A stretch of DNA of 64,000 bases from Sphingobacterium sp. UBA2700 (GTDB lineage Bacteria > Bacteroidota > Bacteroidia > Sphingobacteriales > Sphingobacteriaceae): contig DELI01000007.1 of the NCBI GenBank assembly GCA_002354335.1, positions 62,001 to 126,000 on the forward strand, read 5' to 3'. The translations under genes were made by a program, and so were the position numbers. The notes under the pieces are model-generated. The model did not search any database, was not told the origin of the DNA, and saw only the letters and a list, made by a program, of their open reading frames with translations. Shown in pieces: positions 36,701 to 46,382 of the stretch (within the stretch, counting starts at the first letter, position 1; every line of letters begins with the position of its first letter).

Positions 36701-37306
36701 ATTAAGTTGTATGTGTTCTGTTGTTGCTCGGTATAATCAACAAGTCATACAGCGTCATCAGAGATACCATATCCGATATCGAGATCTATATCTCCGGTCC
36801 TAATACGGGGCACAGCAAATAGATTCGATCCAGTTGACTTGTTCGATGACTTTTAAAATGAAAAACAGTAAAAAATGCTTGCTACTTTACACGAAACGGA
36901 TGCCGTGTCCGGCTCCTTGTGCTCGATCGCTTTATAATGTTTAGCAGGCAGAGAAAGATTTTAGAAACGATTCGAAAATCTTAATAATATCTTAATATTT
37001 AAAATTTATCCTTTTCAAATATTTTTTTAAAATAATGCAAATATAATAACAACATGATTATGTTGGTATCTGGTAATAATGATTTTTGAATAAAAAGACC
37101 TTTCAACCTACTCTTTTGGAGGATTTACGGCTATTTATTTTGTGATTTTTAGCAATTCATCTTCTCTTTTTTATGTCTCGAAATAGTGAGGTGTAGACGG
37201 ATTGTATATGGCCGTTATAAGCGCTGTAGATGGTTTATCTATGCTAAATCTAAGGTTATCAAAGAAATAACATTCAACTTAGGGTCGTACTAAAAATCGA
37301 ATTATT
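36701..37306. other. AT-rich divergent intergenic region
   Basis: 606 bp between the peptide gene and the DUF4870-like gene. It is strongly AT-rich around 36980-37080. CAAATATA near 37038 reads TATATTTG on the minus strand and could be a distant -7 box for the fimbrillin transcript, but the leader would exceed 300 nt. No gene found. Confidence 0.5.
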
Positions 37307-37627
37307 ATGAACGGAAAAACACATTCAATACTAAGCTATTTAGGGATTTTATGGCTGGTTGCATTTTTTGCAGGGAAAGACACGAGAGATGATCTAAGCA
37401 GGTTCCATCTTAAACAGGGTTTCGGACTTTTTATTATTGGAATTATCTTCAACGTAGTTGTTATGATCATTGCGATGGTAGCTCCATCTATCGGGCTTAT
37501 TTTAAGCTATTTCGGAATCGCATTCGTCGTTTTGATGATTATTGGAATCATCCATGCTGTTAACGAAGTTAAAAAGCCACTACCTATTATTGGAAATGTG
37601 TTCGTCGACAAGTTCGACTTTGTCTAG
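37307..37627 (+). CDS. DUF4870/Tic20-like small membrane protein
   Basis: 106 residues with three membrane segments. The pattern is that of DUF4870: a first helix SYLGILWLVAFFAG, a charged loop with FHLKQGFGLFI, then VVVMIIAMVAPSIGLILSYF and FVVLMIIGIIHAVNEVKKPLPIIG at the end (written here in two parts of the same region). The motif 'HLKQG' after the first helix and 'P..G' near the C-terminus are usual for the family. Function in bacteria is not established. It is a single-gene unit followed by a hairpin at 37643. Confidence 0.82.
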   Translation: MNGKTHSILSYLGILWLVAFFAGKDTRDDLSRFHLKQGFGLFIIGIIFNVVVMIIAMVAPSIGLILSYFGIAFVVLMIIGIIHAVNEVKKPLPIIGNVFVDKFDFV

Positions 37628-37642
37628 CGGTCGTTAAAGTTG

Positions 37643-37682
37643 CCCCTTATTGTACTAATGCGTTTGAAAGTACAATAGGGGG
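37643..37682 (+). terminator. Long hairpin after the DUF4870-like gene
   Basis: A 14-bp stem (37643-37656 with 37669-37682, CCCCTTATTGTACT against AGTACAATAGGGGG) with one G-T wobble and a 12-nt loop starts 16 bp after the stop. No T tract follows, so termination is likely but not certain. Confidence 0.5.
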
Positions 37683-37937
37683 AACTTAAAACTTCAATCA
37701 AAATTTAAATTAGTGACGGAAAGAGGTAGCAACTTGAGAGAAGTTACATTTTATAGCTTAATTAATGACAAACCTCAACCATCTTTCAAGAAATGTTGAG
37801 TTACTTTTAGTTTTATTTAATATTATTTTAATATTGTAGAAAAATTTATACATTTACCCTGAGCATTTAAATTATGAAAAGCAATTCTTCTCGGGACTTG
37901 CATCATACACTAATAACGAAACAAAGGGTAAATCATA
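37683..37937. other. Upstream region of the ECF sigma gene
   Basis: The remaining 255 bp are AT-rich. TACATTTA at 37849-37856 is one base from TAnnTTTG and could be the -7 box of the sigma operon. No gene seen. Confidence 0.35.
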
Positions 37938-38462
37938 ATGGTAGTCGCGGATAAGGTATTATTCACAAAATACTATAAACTGCTGTGTTTCTTTGCATGG
38001 AAGATGGTAAAGGATCAAGCGCAAGCCGAAGATCTGGCTCAGGATGCCTTTGTTTCTTATTTTCAAAATAAATCACGCGTATCTACCGACGAAGCTGCTA
38101 TCAAGTCTTTCCTATATTCCGCAGTCCGTTTTGCTGTATTCAACCAAAATAGAAAAAGTCTTTCTGAGAAAAAATATTGGGAAAGAAGTCCGTTTTCAGA
38201 AGCAGATTCTATCGACTACGAGCACCAAATTATTCAAGCAGAATTCACGTTCGAAATACATGCTGCCCTTCAAAAACTTCCAGAGGCATGCCAGAAAGTA
38301 TTTACCCTCAGCTACCTTGAAGGGATGACTACGGAAGAAATTGCTAACGAGCTTGGGGTAAGTATCAACACCATTAAAACCCATAAAAAGAGGGGTTTAA
38401 AAGCGCTAAGGGATATGTTGCGCCCTGAATTCTTCTCCTTATTTTTACTCTTCTTAAAATAA
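37938..38462 (+). CDS. ECF RNA polymerase sigma factor (FecI-like)
   Basis: 174 residues of the sigma-70 ECF group. Region 2 contains YYKLLCFFAWKMVKDQAQAE and DLAQDAFVSYF (about 12-42). Region 4 contains ALQKLPEACQKVFTLSYLEG, then MTTEEIANELGVSINTIKTH and KKRGLKALRDML (about 115-162). It is followed after 64 bp by a FecR anti-sigma and then a SusC with STN domain. In this arrangement the STN domain signals substrate binding through FecR to release the sigma factor, which transcribes the susCD operon. Confidence 0.92.
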   Translation: MVVADKVLFTKYYKLLCFFAWKMVKDQAQAEDLAQDAFVSYFQNKSRVSTDEAAIKSFLYSAVRFAVFNQNRKSLSEKKYWERSPFSEADSIDYEHQIIQAEFTFEIHAALQKLPEACQKVFTLSYLEGMTTEEIANELGVSINTIKTHKKRGLKALRDMLRPEFFSLFLLFLK

Positions 38463-38526
38463 TTTCACTTTTTTTTATTTTCCTGTCACCCCAAAATCCT
38501 CTTTGCGTTTCTTAGTCTTAGATCAC

Positions 38527-39666
38527 ATGATTATAACCGCAATCAGAATAGCTAAATTATTGGTCAAAAAGTATCGTAACGAACTTACGGACCAAGATCG
38601 AATGGAATTAGAGAGATGGTATTCAGCCCATCCTACGAATAAGCCGTTCGAAGATACACTTATGTCCAACGATGTCGACCAAAAGGAGCTTGCATGGTTG
38701 GATTCTATAGATAGTGAAGCTGCTTGGAAGAAAGCCGAGAAACGGCACCCTAGAAGAAAGAAAATTATCTATTGGGGTACCGCAGCGGCAATTCTTGCTA
38801 TTACTAGTTTTGGCTATTTGGCATTAAAAGAAAGATCTACTCTCGAAACGATGCAACAAGATGTCATTGCTTCGGTGATCGAAGAAGATATTAATCCAGC
38901 GTTGCTTGGCGCGAAGATCATTCTTGCGAATGGAGAACAAAAGCAGGTTGCTGAGAAATTAAGCTTATCGGAGAGTAGTAATCTTTTTACTACGGAGAGC
39001 CAATCTCAGAATTTATCAGCGCGTTCCGTTGTTACCATGTTGAATACGTTGGTCGTTCCTATGGCGAATCATTTTCAACTAACTCTTTCCGATGGAACGT
39101 CCATTTGGGTTAATGCTAATAGCGAGTTAAAATTTCCTACAAAATTCAGCGAGAGTGAAAGAAAGGTCTACTTGAAAGGAGAGGCTTATTTCGAGGTTGC
39201 CAAAGATGCAAAAAAACCGTTCTATGTAGTGACAGAAAATGGGACAGTGAAAGTTCTGGGAACACACTTTAATGTCTCAGCCTATGGAAATACTTCCAAA
39301 ACAACCCTTTCCGAAGGTTTGGTAGAGGTTTCTAAATCAGGAAATAGAGAGATCATCAAGCCCGGTGAGAAGGCCGAAATAAGAGGGGATGAGATACAAG
39401 TTAAGAAAGCTAATCTTCAAAAAGATCTAGCTTGGAAAAACAATGAATTTTATTTCAACAAAGATAACATCGTAGATATTGCAACCCAGTTAAAGATGTG
39501 GTATGATTTAGATGTGTCCTTAGGATCTGATGTATCACTTACAGAAACTTATTCAGGAGAGATCAAGAGAGATTCTAAGTTATCGGAGGTAATAAATATG
39601 TTGGAATTCGTCAGCGACTTAAAATTTGCACTGAACAAAAATAAATTATTGATAACCAAAAAATAG
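38527..39666 (+). CDS. FecR-type anti-sigma factor
   Basis: The ATG at 38527 (MIITAIRIAKLLVKKYRNEL) is preferred over a TTG 24 bp earlier. The protein is 379 residues: a cytoplasmic sigma-binding part (LTDQDRMELERWYSAHPTNK), a membrane helix (WGTAAAILAITSFGYLAL, about 77-94), and a periplasmic FecR domain (LTLSDGTSIWVNANSELKFP, then VYLKGEAYFEVAKDAKKPF), and a C-terminal DUF4974-like domain (FYFNKDNIVDIATQLKMWYD). It partners the ECF sigma upstream and the STN domain of the SusC downstream. Confidence 0.92.
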   Translation: MIITAIRIAKLLVKKYRNELTDQDRMELERWYSAHPTNKPFEDTLMSNDVDQKELAWLDSIDSEAAWKKAEKRHPRRKKIIYWGTAAAILAITSFGYLALKERSTLETMQQDVIASVIEEDINPALLGAKIILANGEQKQVAEKLSLSESSNLFTTESQSQNLSARSVVTMLNTLVVPMANHFQLTLSDGTSIWVNANSELKFPTKFSESERKVYLKGEAYFEVAKDAKKPFYVVTENGTVKVLGTHFNVSAYGNTSKTTLSEGLVEVSKSGNREIIKPGEKAEIRGDEIQVKKANLQKDLAWKNNEFYFNKDNIVDIATQLKMWYDLDVSLGSDVSLTETYSGEIKRDSKLSEVINMLEFVSDLKFALNKNKLLITKK

Positions 39667-39710
39667 ATTATGGAAATAAAAATTTACACAAACCAATAGC
39701 AATAAAAAAA

Positions 39711-39732
39711 CAGGAGTGTTGCAGCACTCCTG
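39711..39732. other. Hairpin between fecR and susC
   Basis: CAGGAGTG/CACTCCTG (8-bp stem, loop TTGCAG) lies 45 bp after the fecR stop, flanked by A7 on the left and TAAGTTTTA on the right. It could be a weak terminator or attenuator that separates regulator expression from the transporter genes. Confidence 0.5.
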
Positions 39733-39793
39733 TAAGTTTTATCAAGTTAAAAAACAAATAGTAACCTAATTCATTAACTCAATTATCAAATGT

Positions 39794-42700
39794 ATGAATA
39801 ACATTTCATTTGGCAAAAGGGCTCGAAACCTCTATGGTTCCCCTTTTGGCATAATTATCCGAATTATGAAAATTACAACATTTCTCTTGTTGGTTTTTAT
39901 GTCTTGTGCTTATGCCGATGGAATTGCACAAAACGTTTCCTTGCGTCTTAAAGATGCAAAACTAGAGGATGCTTTTCTTTCTATATCAAAGCAAACGAAA
40001 TATAAGTTTCTATATAGCGACGATGTTTTAAGGCATGCACCTAATGTAAATCTTAATGTTAATAACGCTCCATTAAGGGACGTATTGGCGCAACTATTGA
40101 ATGATGATAGCTTTTCATTTAAGATTATTGCAAATACCATCTCTGTAAATTACAAGCCATCAACAAAAGTACTCGCGACTACTGTAAACGCTGTTCAACA
40201 TCAAGTAAGTGGAACGGTGAAAGGATCAGATGGAAAGGCGCTTTCAAATGCTTCTGTTCAAGTAAAAGGCGGTGCTGCAGGAACGTCGACCAGCGACAAT
40301 GGATCGTATAGTCTTAACGCACCAGCGAACGCTACGTTAGTCGTTCGTTATGTGGGGTATAAGACTAGAGAAATTGCAGTGGATGGTCGCTCGACGATTC
40401 ACATCGTGTTAGAATCCTCAGAACAAGCTATTGACGAAGTAAACGTTGTTGCAACAGGATACCAAAACTTAGATCGTAAGCTATTTACCGGTGCTACAAC
40501 TCGTGTTAATGCAAAAGATGCTGAAAGAAACGGGGTGCCAGATATCTCTAGAATGCTAGAAGGTCAAGTGGCAGGTGTTGCCGTTCAAAACGTGTCAGGT
40601 ACTTTTGGAGCTGCTCCGAAAATCCGTGTGCGTGGTGCGACCTCCCTGTCTGGAGAAAATAAACCTCTTTGGGTAGTAGACGGTATTATCTTAGAAGATC
40701 TTGTGAATATCTCAAATGAAGCCTTATCAACAGGGGATGCTAATACCTTAATCGGTTCATCGGTGGCAGGATTAAACCCTGATGATATCGAATCTTTTAC
40801 CATCCTAAAAGATGCTGCTGCAACAGCGATGTACGGTGCAAGAGCCATGAATGGAGTTATCGTCGTGACGACTAAAAAGGGTAGAAATACAGATGGTAAA
40901 CCAAATGTAAACTATTCCGGTAACTTTACAACTTACTTGAAACCAAATTACGACCAATTCGACATTATGAATTCTGCTGAACAGATGTCGATTCTGTTAG
41001 AGCTAGATAATAAAGGATATTTCAATCACTCTAGTGTTTCACGAAGTTCAAGTGGTGGTATTTTCGCTAAGATGTACAACAAAATGTACGAGTATGATGA
41101 GTCGAACGGAACGTTTGGTTTAGAGAATACTACAGAAGCAAAGCTCGGTTTCCTTGAGCGTTATGCGAAGGCGAATACTGACTGGTTCGACGTACTTTTC
41201 AAAAACTCGTTATTGCAAGACCACTCCGTAAGTATAACTTCAGGATCTGCAAAATCGCAAACATACTTATCAACAAGTTTTGTACATGACTCTGGACAAA
41301 CCCTAGGTGATAATGTTAAGCGATATACAGCGAACTTCAGAAACAATATGCGTTTCAGCGAGAAATTCAGCGCTGAAATCTTGGTTAATGGATCCATCCG
41401 TGATCAACGTGCTCCAGGAACGCTGACGAGGACTTCAGACCCTGTTTATGGAAAGTATTCGAGAGATTTTGATATCAACCCATATTCATATGCATTAAAC
41501 ACAAGCCGTTTAATTACGCCTTATGATGAATTTGGAAACCTTGAATACAACACCATTAACTACGCTCCATTTAATATCTTAAGTGAGCTTGACAACAACT
41601 ATTTAAATCTGAACAATATGGATTTAAAAGTTCAAGGGGGCTTGCGTTATAAAATTATTCCGCAATTAACAGCTTCTGTTGATGCAGCTTATCGCTATGC
41701 AACAACAGAAAGACAACACTATATCAAGGAAGAATCAAATATGGCAAACGCGTTCAGAGCCGCTGGCGATGCTACAATTGCTGACGGTAACAAATATCTG
41801 TACAACGATCCTGATTTACCAAATTCACTTCCTCAGGTTATTCTTCCTGAAGGTGGTTTCTTCAATTCTAACATGAATAACCTGAAAAACTTTTATTTCA
41901 GATCGAACTTAGAATTTGATGAGACATTCAAGCAACATCACCGTCTGAATCTATTTGGATCATTCGAGATCAGACATACAGATCGCCAGAATTCCGAATA
42001 TGAAGGTGTAGGATACCAATATGCTAACGGAGGACTAGTGAATCCAAACTATAGGTTCTTCAAAAAGATGATCGAAGCAGGTGATCCATATTTTGGTATG
42101 GGTTATGAGTACGACCGTTTCGTTGCAGGTATGTTCCGCGCAGCATACGCTTATAAAGATAAATACAGTATCAATGCCACCACACGTATTGACGGATCGA
42201 ATAAACTAGGCGAATCTAAAGTTGCTCGTTGGTTGCCTACCTGGAATGTTTCAGGTAAATGGAATATTGACCAAGAAGATTTCTTCAACGAAGATAATGG
42301 TATCTTATCAGCTGTCGGAGTTCGTGCGACTTATGGTTTAGTTGCAAGTCTGGGGAGTGCCACAAACTCTGCTCCTGTATTCTATAACCGTATCTCTTAC
42401 CGTCCTTACGAAGATGAGAAAGAAGCAATTACATTCATTAGCGGTCTGGAGAACTCAGAACTTACATGGGAGAAATTATACGAGTTAAATATCGGAGCCG
42501 ACTTACAGTTATTCAATAAAATCGATGTAACTGCTGATTGGTATAAACGTGATATTTTCGACTTAATCGGTACGATCAGAACATCCGGTATCGGTGGACA
42601 GTATAACAAGCAAGCCAACTATGCGGATATGAAAGCTTCTGGTTTTGAATTAACGTTAGCGGGATTTCCTATTCGAAGAGAAAGCGGATTTACTTGGAGA

Positions 42701-43495
42701 ACTCAATTCAACTTTGGTATCAACAAAAATGAAGTAACGAAGTTAGATGTTAACCAAAACATTTGGACGCTTGTACGTGCCGAAGGTGCCGCGGTATTAA
42801 ACCACGCGCAGAGAGGCCTGTTTTCAGCAAAATTCGATGGCCTAGACCCGAATTATGGTTTCCCTACTTTTATCGGAACAGAAGGAATTAAAGATACTTA
42901 TATCAACCCTCAAAGTGAAGACATCGATTATTTAACGTACCATGGCCCGGTTGACCCAACATTTACAGGAGGTTTCTATAATAACTTCAGATATAAGAAC
43001 TTTGGTTTAACGGCTTTATTCACATTCTCTACAGGGAACTACATTCGTTTACAACCAACTTATGAAGCGTCTTATAACGATCTAACAGCAATTAGTAAAG
43101 ACATGGTAAATCGTTGGTTAATACCTGGTGACGAGCAGCTTACTAATATACCGTCTTTGTTGGATGCACATTCAATGAATTATAACGTGTTACGTCCGAA
43201 TGGATCAGCTGTATCAGCGGTGTACCCTTATAACATGTACAACTATTCTGACCAACGTGTTGCGAAAGGTGATTTTATTAGATTGAAACAAGTACAATTG
43301 TCTTATACCCTTCCTCAGAGCATCGCGAACAGATTAAGAATGACAACAGCGCAAGTTTCGTTGGTAGGAAACAACATCGCCTTGCTTTATTCTGATAAGA
43401 AGCTTAATGGAGCAGATCCAGAATTCTTTAATAACGGTGGTGTAGCAATGCCAGTTCCAAGACAATACACGCTTTCACTAAAAGTTGGATTTTAA
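39794..43495 (+). CDS. SusC-family transporter with N-terminal STN signalling domain
   Basis: 1233 residues. A long basic leader (MNNISFGKRARNLYGSPFG) precedes the signal helix (MKITTFLLLVFMSCAYADG), as is usual in STN-type SusC proteins. Residues about 50-120 form the STN domain (LEDAFLSISKQTKYKFLYSD; LRDVLAQLLNDDSFSFKI), next a carboxypeptidase-like domain (VSGTVKGSDGKALSNASVQV), the DEVNVVATGYQNLDRKLFTG linker, a plug (IRVRGATSLSGENKPLWVVD) and a barrel ending RQYTLSLKVGF. The STN domain contacts FecR, encoded just upstream, so the import of substrate induces the operon. Downstream genes suggest a protein or peptide-linked substrate. Confidence 0.93.
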   Translation: MNNISFGKRARNLYGSPFGIIIRIMKITTFLLLVFMSCAYADGIAQNVSLRLKDAKLEDAFLSISKQTKYKFLYSDDVLRHAPNVNLNVNNAPLRDVLAQLLNDDSFSFKIIANTISVNYKPSTKVLATTVNAVQHQVSGTVKGSDGKALSNASVQVKGGAAGTSTSDNGSYSLNAPANATLVVRYVGYKTREIAVDGRSTIHIVLESSEQAIDEVNVVATGYQNLDRKLFTGATTRVNAKDAERNGVPDISRMLEGQVAGVAVQNVSGTFGAAPKIRVRGATSLSGENKPLWVVDGIILEDLVNISNEALSTGDANTLIGSSVAGLNPDDIESFTILKDAAATAMYGARAMNGVIVVTTKKGRNTDGKPNVNYSGNFTTYLKPNYDQFDIMNSAEQMSILLELDNKGYFNHSSVSRSSSGGIFAKMYNKMYEYDESNGTFGLENTTEAKLGFLERYAKANTDWFDVLFKNSLLQDHSVSITSGSAKSQTYLSTSFVHDSGQTLGDNVKRYTANFRNNMRFSEKFSAEILVNGSIRDQRAPGTLTRTSDPVYGKYSRDFDINPYSYALNTSRLITPYDEFGNLEYNTINYAPFNILSELDNNYLNLNNMDLKVQGGLRYKIIPQLTASVDAAYRYATTERQHYIKEESNMANAFRAAGDATIADGNKYLYNDPDLPNSLPQVILPEGGFFNSNMNNLKNFYFRSNLEFDETFKQHHRLNLFGSFEIRHTDRQNSEYEGVGYQYANGGLVNPNYRFFKKMIEAGDPYFGMGYEYDRFVAGMFRAAYAYKDKYSINATTRIDGSNKLGESKVARWLPTWNVSGKWNIDQEDFFNEDNGILSAVGVRATYGLVASLGSATNSAPVFYNRISYRPYEDEKEAITFISGLENSELTWEKLYELNIGADLQLFNKIDVTADWYKRDIFDLIGTIRTSGIGGQYNKQANYADMKASGFELTLAGFPIRRESGFTWRTQFNFGINKNEVTKLDVNQNIWTLVRAEGAAVLNHAQRGLFSAKFDGLDPNYGFPTFIGTEGIKDTYINPQSEDIDYLTYHGPVDPTFTGGFYNNFRYKNFGLTALFTFSTGNYIRLQPTYEASYNDLTAISKDMVNRWLIPGDEQLTNIPSLLDAHSMNYNVLRPNGSAVSAVYPYNMYNYSDQRVAKGDFIRLKQVQLSYTLPQSIANRLRMTTAQVSLVGNNIALLYSDKKLNGADPEFFNNGGVAMPVPRQYTLSLKVGF

Positions 43496-43507
43496 TACCT
43501 GATAACA

Positions 43508-44986
43508 ATGAAAATTTATAAATATATTCTATTAAGTTTCCTCGGGGTTGGTTCACTAACTTCTTGTGAAAAATATTTAGATCATGCCCCTGATATGCGA
43601 ACTAAGATCGATAATGTCGAAAAAGTAGCGCAGTTGGTAGGCTCTGCATATCCGAGATATAACTATCTAGCGATGGCAGAATCATATTCTGATAATGTCA
43701 TCGACAAGGGGGCAGCGATTGGTCATATTGATGATCCTTATGTTTCCTTTTACATGTGGGAAGATGTCGAGGGCAGTGGAAACAATACCCCAACACAATA
43801 TTGGAATGGCGTATATGAAGGGATAGCAGCTGCAAACCAAGCTTTGGAGGCAATTGCAGACAATAATTTCGGAGCGGAAGCAAACGCGTACAAAGGCGAA
43901 GCCTTAGTGGCGAGAGCTTATGGGCATTTTATGCTTTCAATTTTCTTCGCGCAACCTTATAATATTGCCGGTGATAATTCTTCCCCGGGTATTCCGTATG
44001 TCGATGCGCCCGAAAAAGTCGCTTTAAAATCCTATGATAGAGAAACGGTAAAGGATACCTACGACAAAATCAGAAAAGATCTTGAAGAAGGTCTTCCATT
44101 ATTGCAAGGCGGTAAATGGAAAGTTCCAAAATACCATTTTACATCTGCTGCAGCCAACGCTTTCGCAGCCCGCTTTTATATGTTTACGGGCGAATGGGAT
44201 AAGGCAATTGCTGCTGCAAATAATGTGTTCCCTGGCGGAGACTATGCTGGAAAAATTAGACCGATCACAACGACAATTCAGAATTATAGCCTAGCGCAGC
44301 AATTGATTGAGTTGACCAAAGCAGATAAAGATTATAATCTCTTATTGCGGGAGACTTACTCAGTTTATCAAAGAACTAACTCGTCTATTTATTCGAGATT
44401 CGGTTATGGGCAGCGAAAATATAATGAGATGTTCAACACACCTGTATTTACAGGAACAACTATGCATTCGAGAGGGATTAGTTATAACTCTGGGCAGCAT
44501 TACTCGGTGTATATGTACAATGAATATTTCTACTACACGAACGTACAAGCTGGAATCGGCTATCCTTATATTATGCAACCCTTGCTTACTGCAGATGAAG
44601 CATTAATCAATCGCGCGGAAGCGTATGTGCAAAAAGGCGATTTTGGAAAAGCATTAGCAGACATTAACCAATTTTTAAGCACAAGAGTTCAAAACTTTGC
44701 TATCGGTACGCATGGATTGACCGTGGAGAAAGCTACCAGTTTTTATGGAATAGACGATCCGAAAAAAGCAATAACTGAGGCGATTTTGAGAATCAAGCAA
44801 AGAGCATTTATGTCAGAAGGTGTTCGTTGGATGGATATCGTTAGACATAAACTTCCGGTAACTCATGTAGTAATTGCTCCTGATGACACCGAATCTGAAA
44901 TTGTTCTTGAACCAAATGATTTAAGAAGAGTATTCCAAATTCCTAGTGAAGCACAATTAGCTGGTGTTGAACTTAACCCAAGGTAA
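43508..44986 (+). CDS. SusD-like outer-membrane lipoprotein
   Basis: 492 residues. Signal MKIYKYILLSFLGVGSLTSC, then EKYLDHAPDMRTKIDNVEKV. The core has GEALVARAYGHFMLSIFFAQ and the C-terminus has RIKQRAFMSEGVRWMDIVRH, ending VFQIPSEAQLAGVELNPR. Belongs to the RagB/SusD group that occurs with zinc metallohydrolase lipoproteins. It follows susC by 12 bp and precedes the metallohydrolase by 7 bp. Confidence 0.92.
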   Translation: MKIYKYILLSFLGVGSLTSCEKYLDHAPDMRTKIDNVEKVAQLVGSAYPRYNYLAMAESYSDNVIDKGAAIGHIDDPYVSFYMWEDVEGSGNNTPTQYWNGVYEGIAAANQALEAIADNNFGAEANAYKGEALVARAYGHFMLSIFFAQPYNIAGDNSSPGIPYVDAPEKVALKSYDRETVKDTYDKIRKDLEEGLPLLQGGKWKVPKYHFTSAAANAFAARFYMFTGEWDKAIAAANNVFPGGDYAGKIRPITTTIQNYSLAQQLIELTKADKDYNLLLRETYSVYQRTNSSIYSRFGYGQRKYNEMFNTPVFTGTTMHSRGISYNSGQHYSVYMYNEYFYYTNVQAGIGYPYIMQPLLTADEALINRAEAYVQKGDFGKALADINQFLSTRVQNFAIGTHGLTVEKATSFYGIDDPKKAITEAILRIKQRAFMSEGVRWMDIVRHKLPVTHVVIAPDDTESEIVLEPNDLRRVFQIPSEAQLAGVELNPR

Positions 44987-44993
44987 AAAAGTT

Positions 44994-46376
44994 ATGAAAA
45001 GATTATTCAACTGCATATTAGCACTAACCTTAGGGTTAGGAATATCATCTTGTAGTAAGGATGAAAACTTAGATGTCGATTTAACTAAATATAACTATGA
45101 CACATTTGAGAAACTTCCAATAGATGATTATATAAATACCAACTTAACGGTTCCTTATAACATTGAAGTGGTATACCGTTTTGACAGAAGTCAAACTGAT
45201 ATCAATAAAAACATATCGCCTCCGAAAATCGAACAAGTTCAACCGGCTGTTGATATGGTGATAAACGGCTTCTTAAAAGTATTTGAAAAGGTCGCAGGCC
45301 CAACGTTTATTAAAACTTACACGCCTAAACAATTTGTATTGTTTGGTTCGCACGCTTATAACTCCAATGGGTCGGTGACATTAGGAACCGCAGATGGTGG
45401 ACGCAGAGTTGTACTTTATGATATCAATAATGTCAATCCTAACAGTCCGACTGATATTAAGCGTCGCTTAAGAACGATTCATCATGAATTTACGCACATC
45501 GTCAATCAAATCGTTGCAATTCCTCCTTCTTTTAGAGAGGTTACGACAGACCATGTTGCGGACTGGACCGCCGCTGCAAATACGGACGCGGAGGCTTTGC
45601 GCCTAGGATTTATTTCTCAATATTCGAGAAGTAATTTTGGTGAAGATTTCGCAGAAACCGTAGCCCATCTTTTAATCGAAGGTCAAGCGTACTATAATCA
45701 ACGTATTGCAGCCTCTTCTGAGGATGGTGCAAAGAAGCTAAGAGCAAAGCAAACCATCGTTGAAGACTACTACAAACAGTTCTTTGATATTGATTTTAAA
45801 GAATTACAGTACGAAGTTTACTTGATGTTAAACCAGACTTATGGTGACCAAAGTCAGGCGTTTTTGACGAACTTGAAGAACAACCGTGTTGCTTCAATTA
45901 ACTTCAACTTGGATTCAGGAACTGAATACACCTTGTACGGTAAATCGGTAGCATTTGACGCCGTTTGGAAAGAAGTTAAAGCGAAATTACCTACGATTTC
46001 AAACAACGCAGGTCGTCAGGCGGTATCTTTCAACTTAGTTTTCTTAAATGAAAACAAAGTTCAATTGCAGGCTGGGTATAAAAATGCTGCAGGATCTAAT
46101 CTTGCGGCATGGTATGATTTCACGATGACATACAATACTGATGGCACAATCAAACTCAAATATGTAGATGAAGGGCTGACTGATACAGGATATGGAAATG
46201 GCCGAATTGTAATCGAAGGTTGGAGGGCGTTAATTACGTATTTAGAAACAAATACGTTCAGACCTGATTGGGTGTCTCCAACGATTGTAGGTTATAATAA
46301 CTCCATGAAATTCGCTGGATTCTATGTTGCTGGCGATGAAACAAATTATTTATATGGTCCAGTTACCTTAAAATAA
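44994..46376 (+). CDS. Substrate import-associated zinc metallohydrolase lipoprotein
   Basis: The ATG at 44994 (MKRLFNCILALTLGLGISSC) gives a lipoprotein signal and avoids overlap with susD. The 460-residue protein has the zincin motif HHEFTH (HEFTH at about 164-168) and a following acidic helix FGEDFAETVAHLL, probably the third ligand. It matches the family known as substrate import-associated zinc metallohydrolase lipoprotein, found next to SusC/SusD pairs. It is likely surface-exposed and cleaves a peptide bond, or another amide bond, before import. The actual substrate is unknown. Confidence 0.85.
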   Translation: MKRLFNCILALTLGLGISSCSKDENLDVDLTKYNYDTFEKLPIDDYINTNLTVPYNIEVVYRFDRSQTDINKNISPPKIEQVQPAVDMVINGFLKVFEKVAGPTFIKTYTPKQFVLFGSHAYNSNGSVTLGTADGGRRVVLYDINNVNPNSPTDIKRRLRTIHHEFTHIVNQIVAIPPSFREVTTDHVADWTAAANTDAEALRLGFISQYSRSNFGEDFAETVAHLLIEGQAYYNQRIAASSEDGAKKLRAKQTIVEDYYKQFFDIDFKELQYEVYLMLNQTYGDQSQAFLTNLKNNRVASINFNLDSGTEYTLYGKSVAFDAVWKEVKAKLPTISNNAGRQAVSFNLVFLNENKVQLQAGYKNAAGSNLAAWYDFTMTYNTDGTIKLKYVDEGLTDTGYGNGRIVIEGWRALITYLETNTFRPDWVSPTIVGYNNSMKFAGFYVAGDETNYLYGPVTLK

Positions 46377-46382
46377 GAAAAA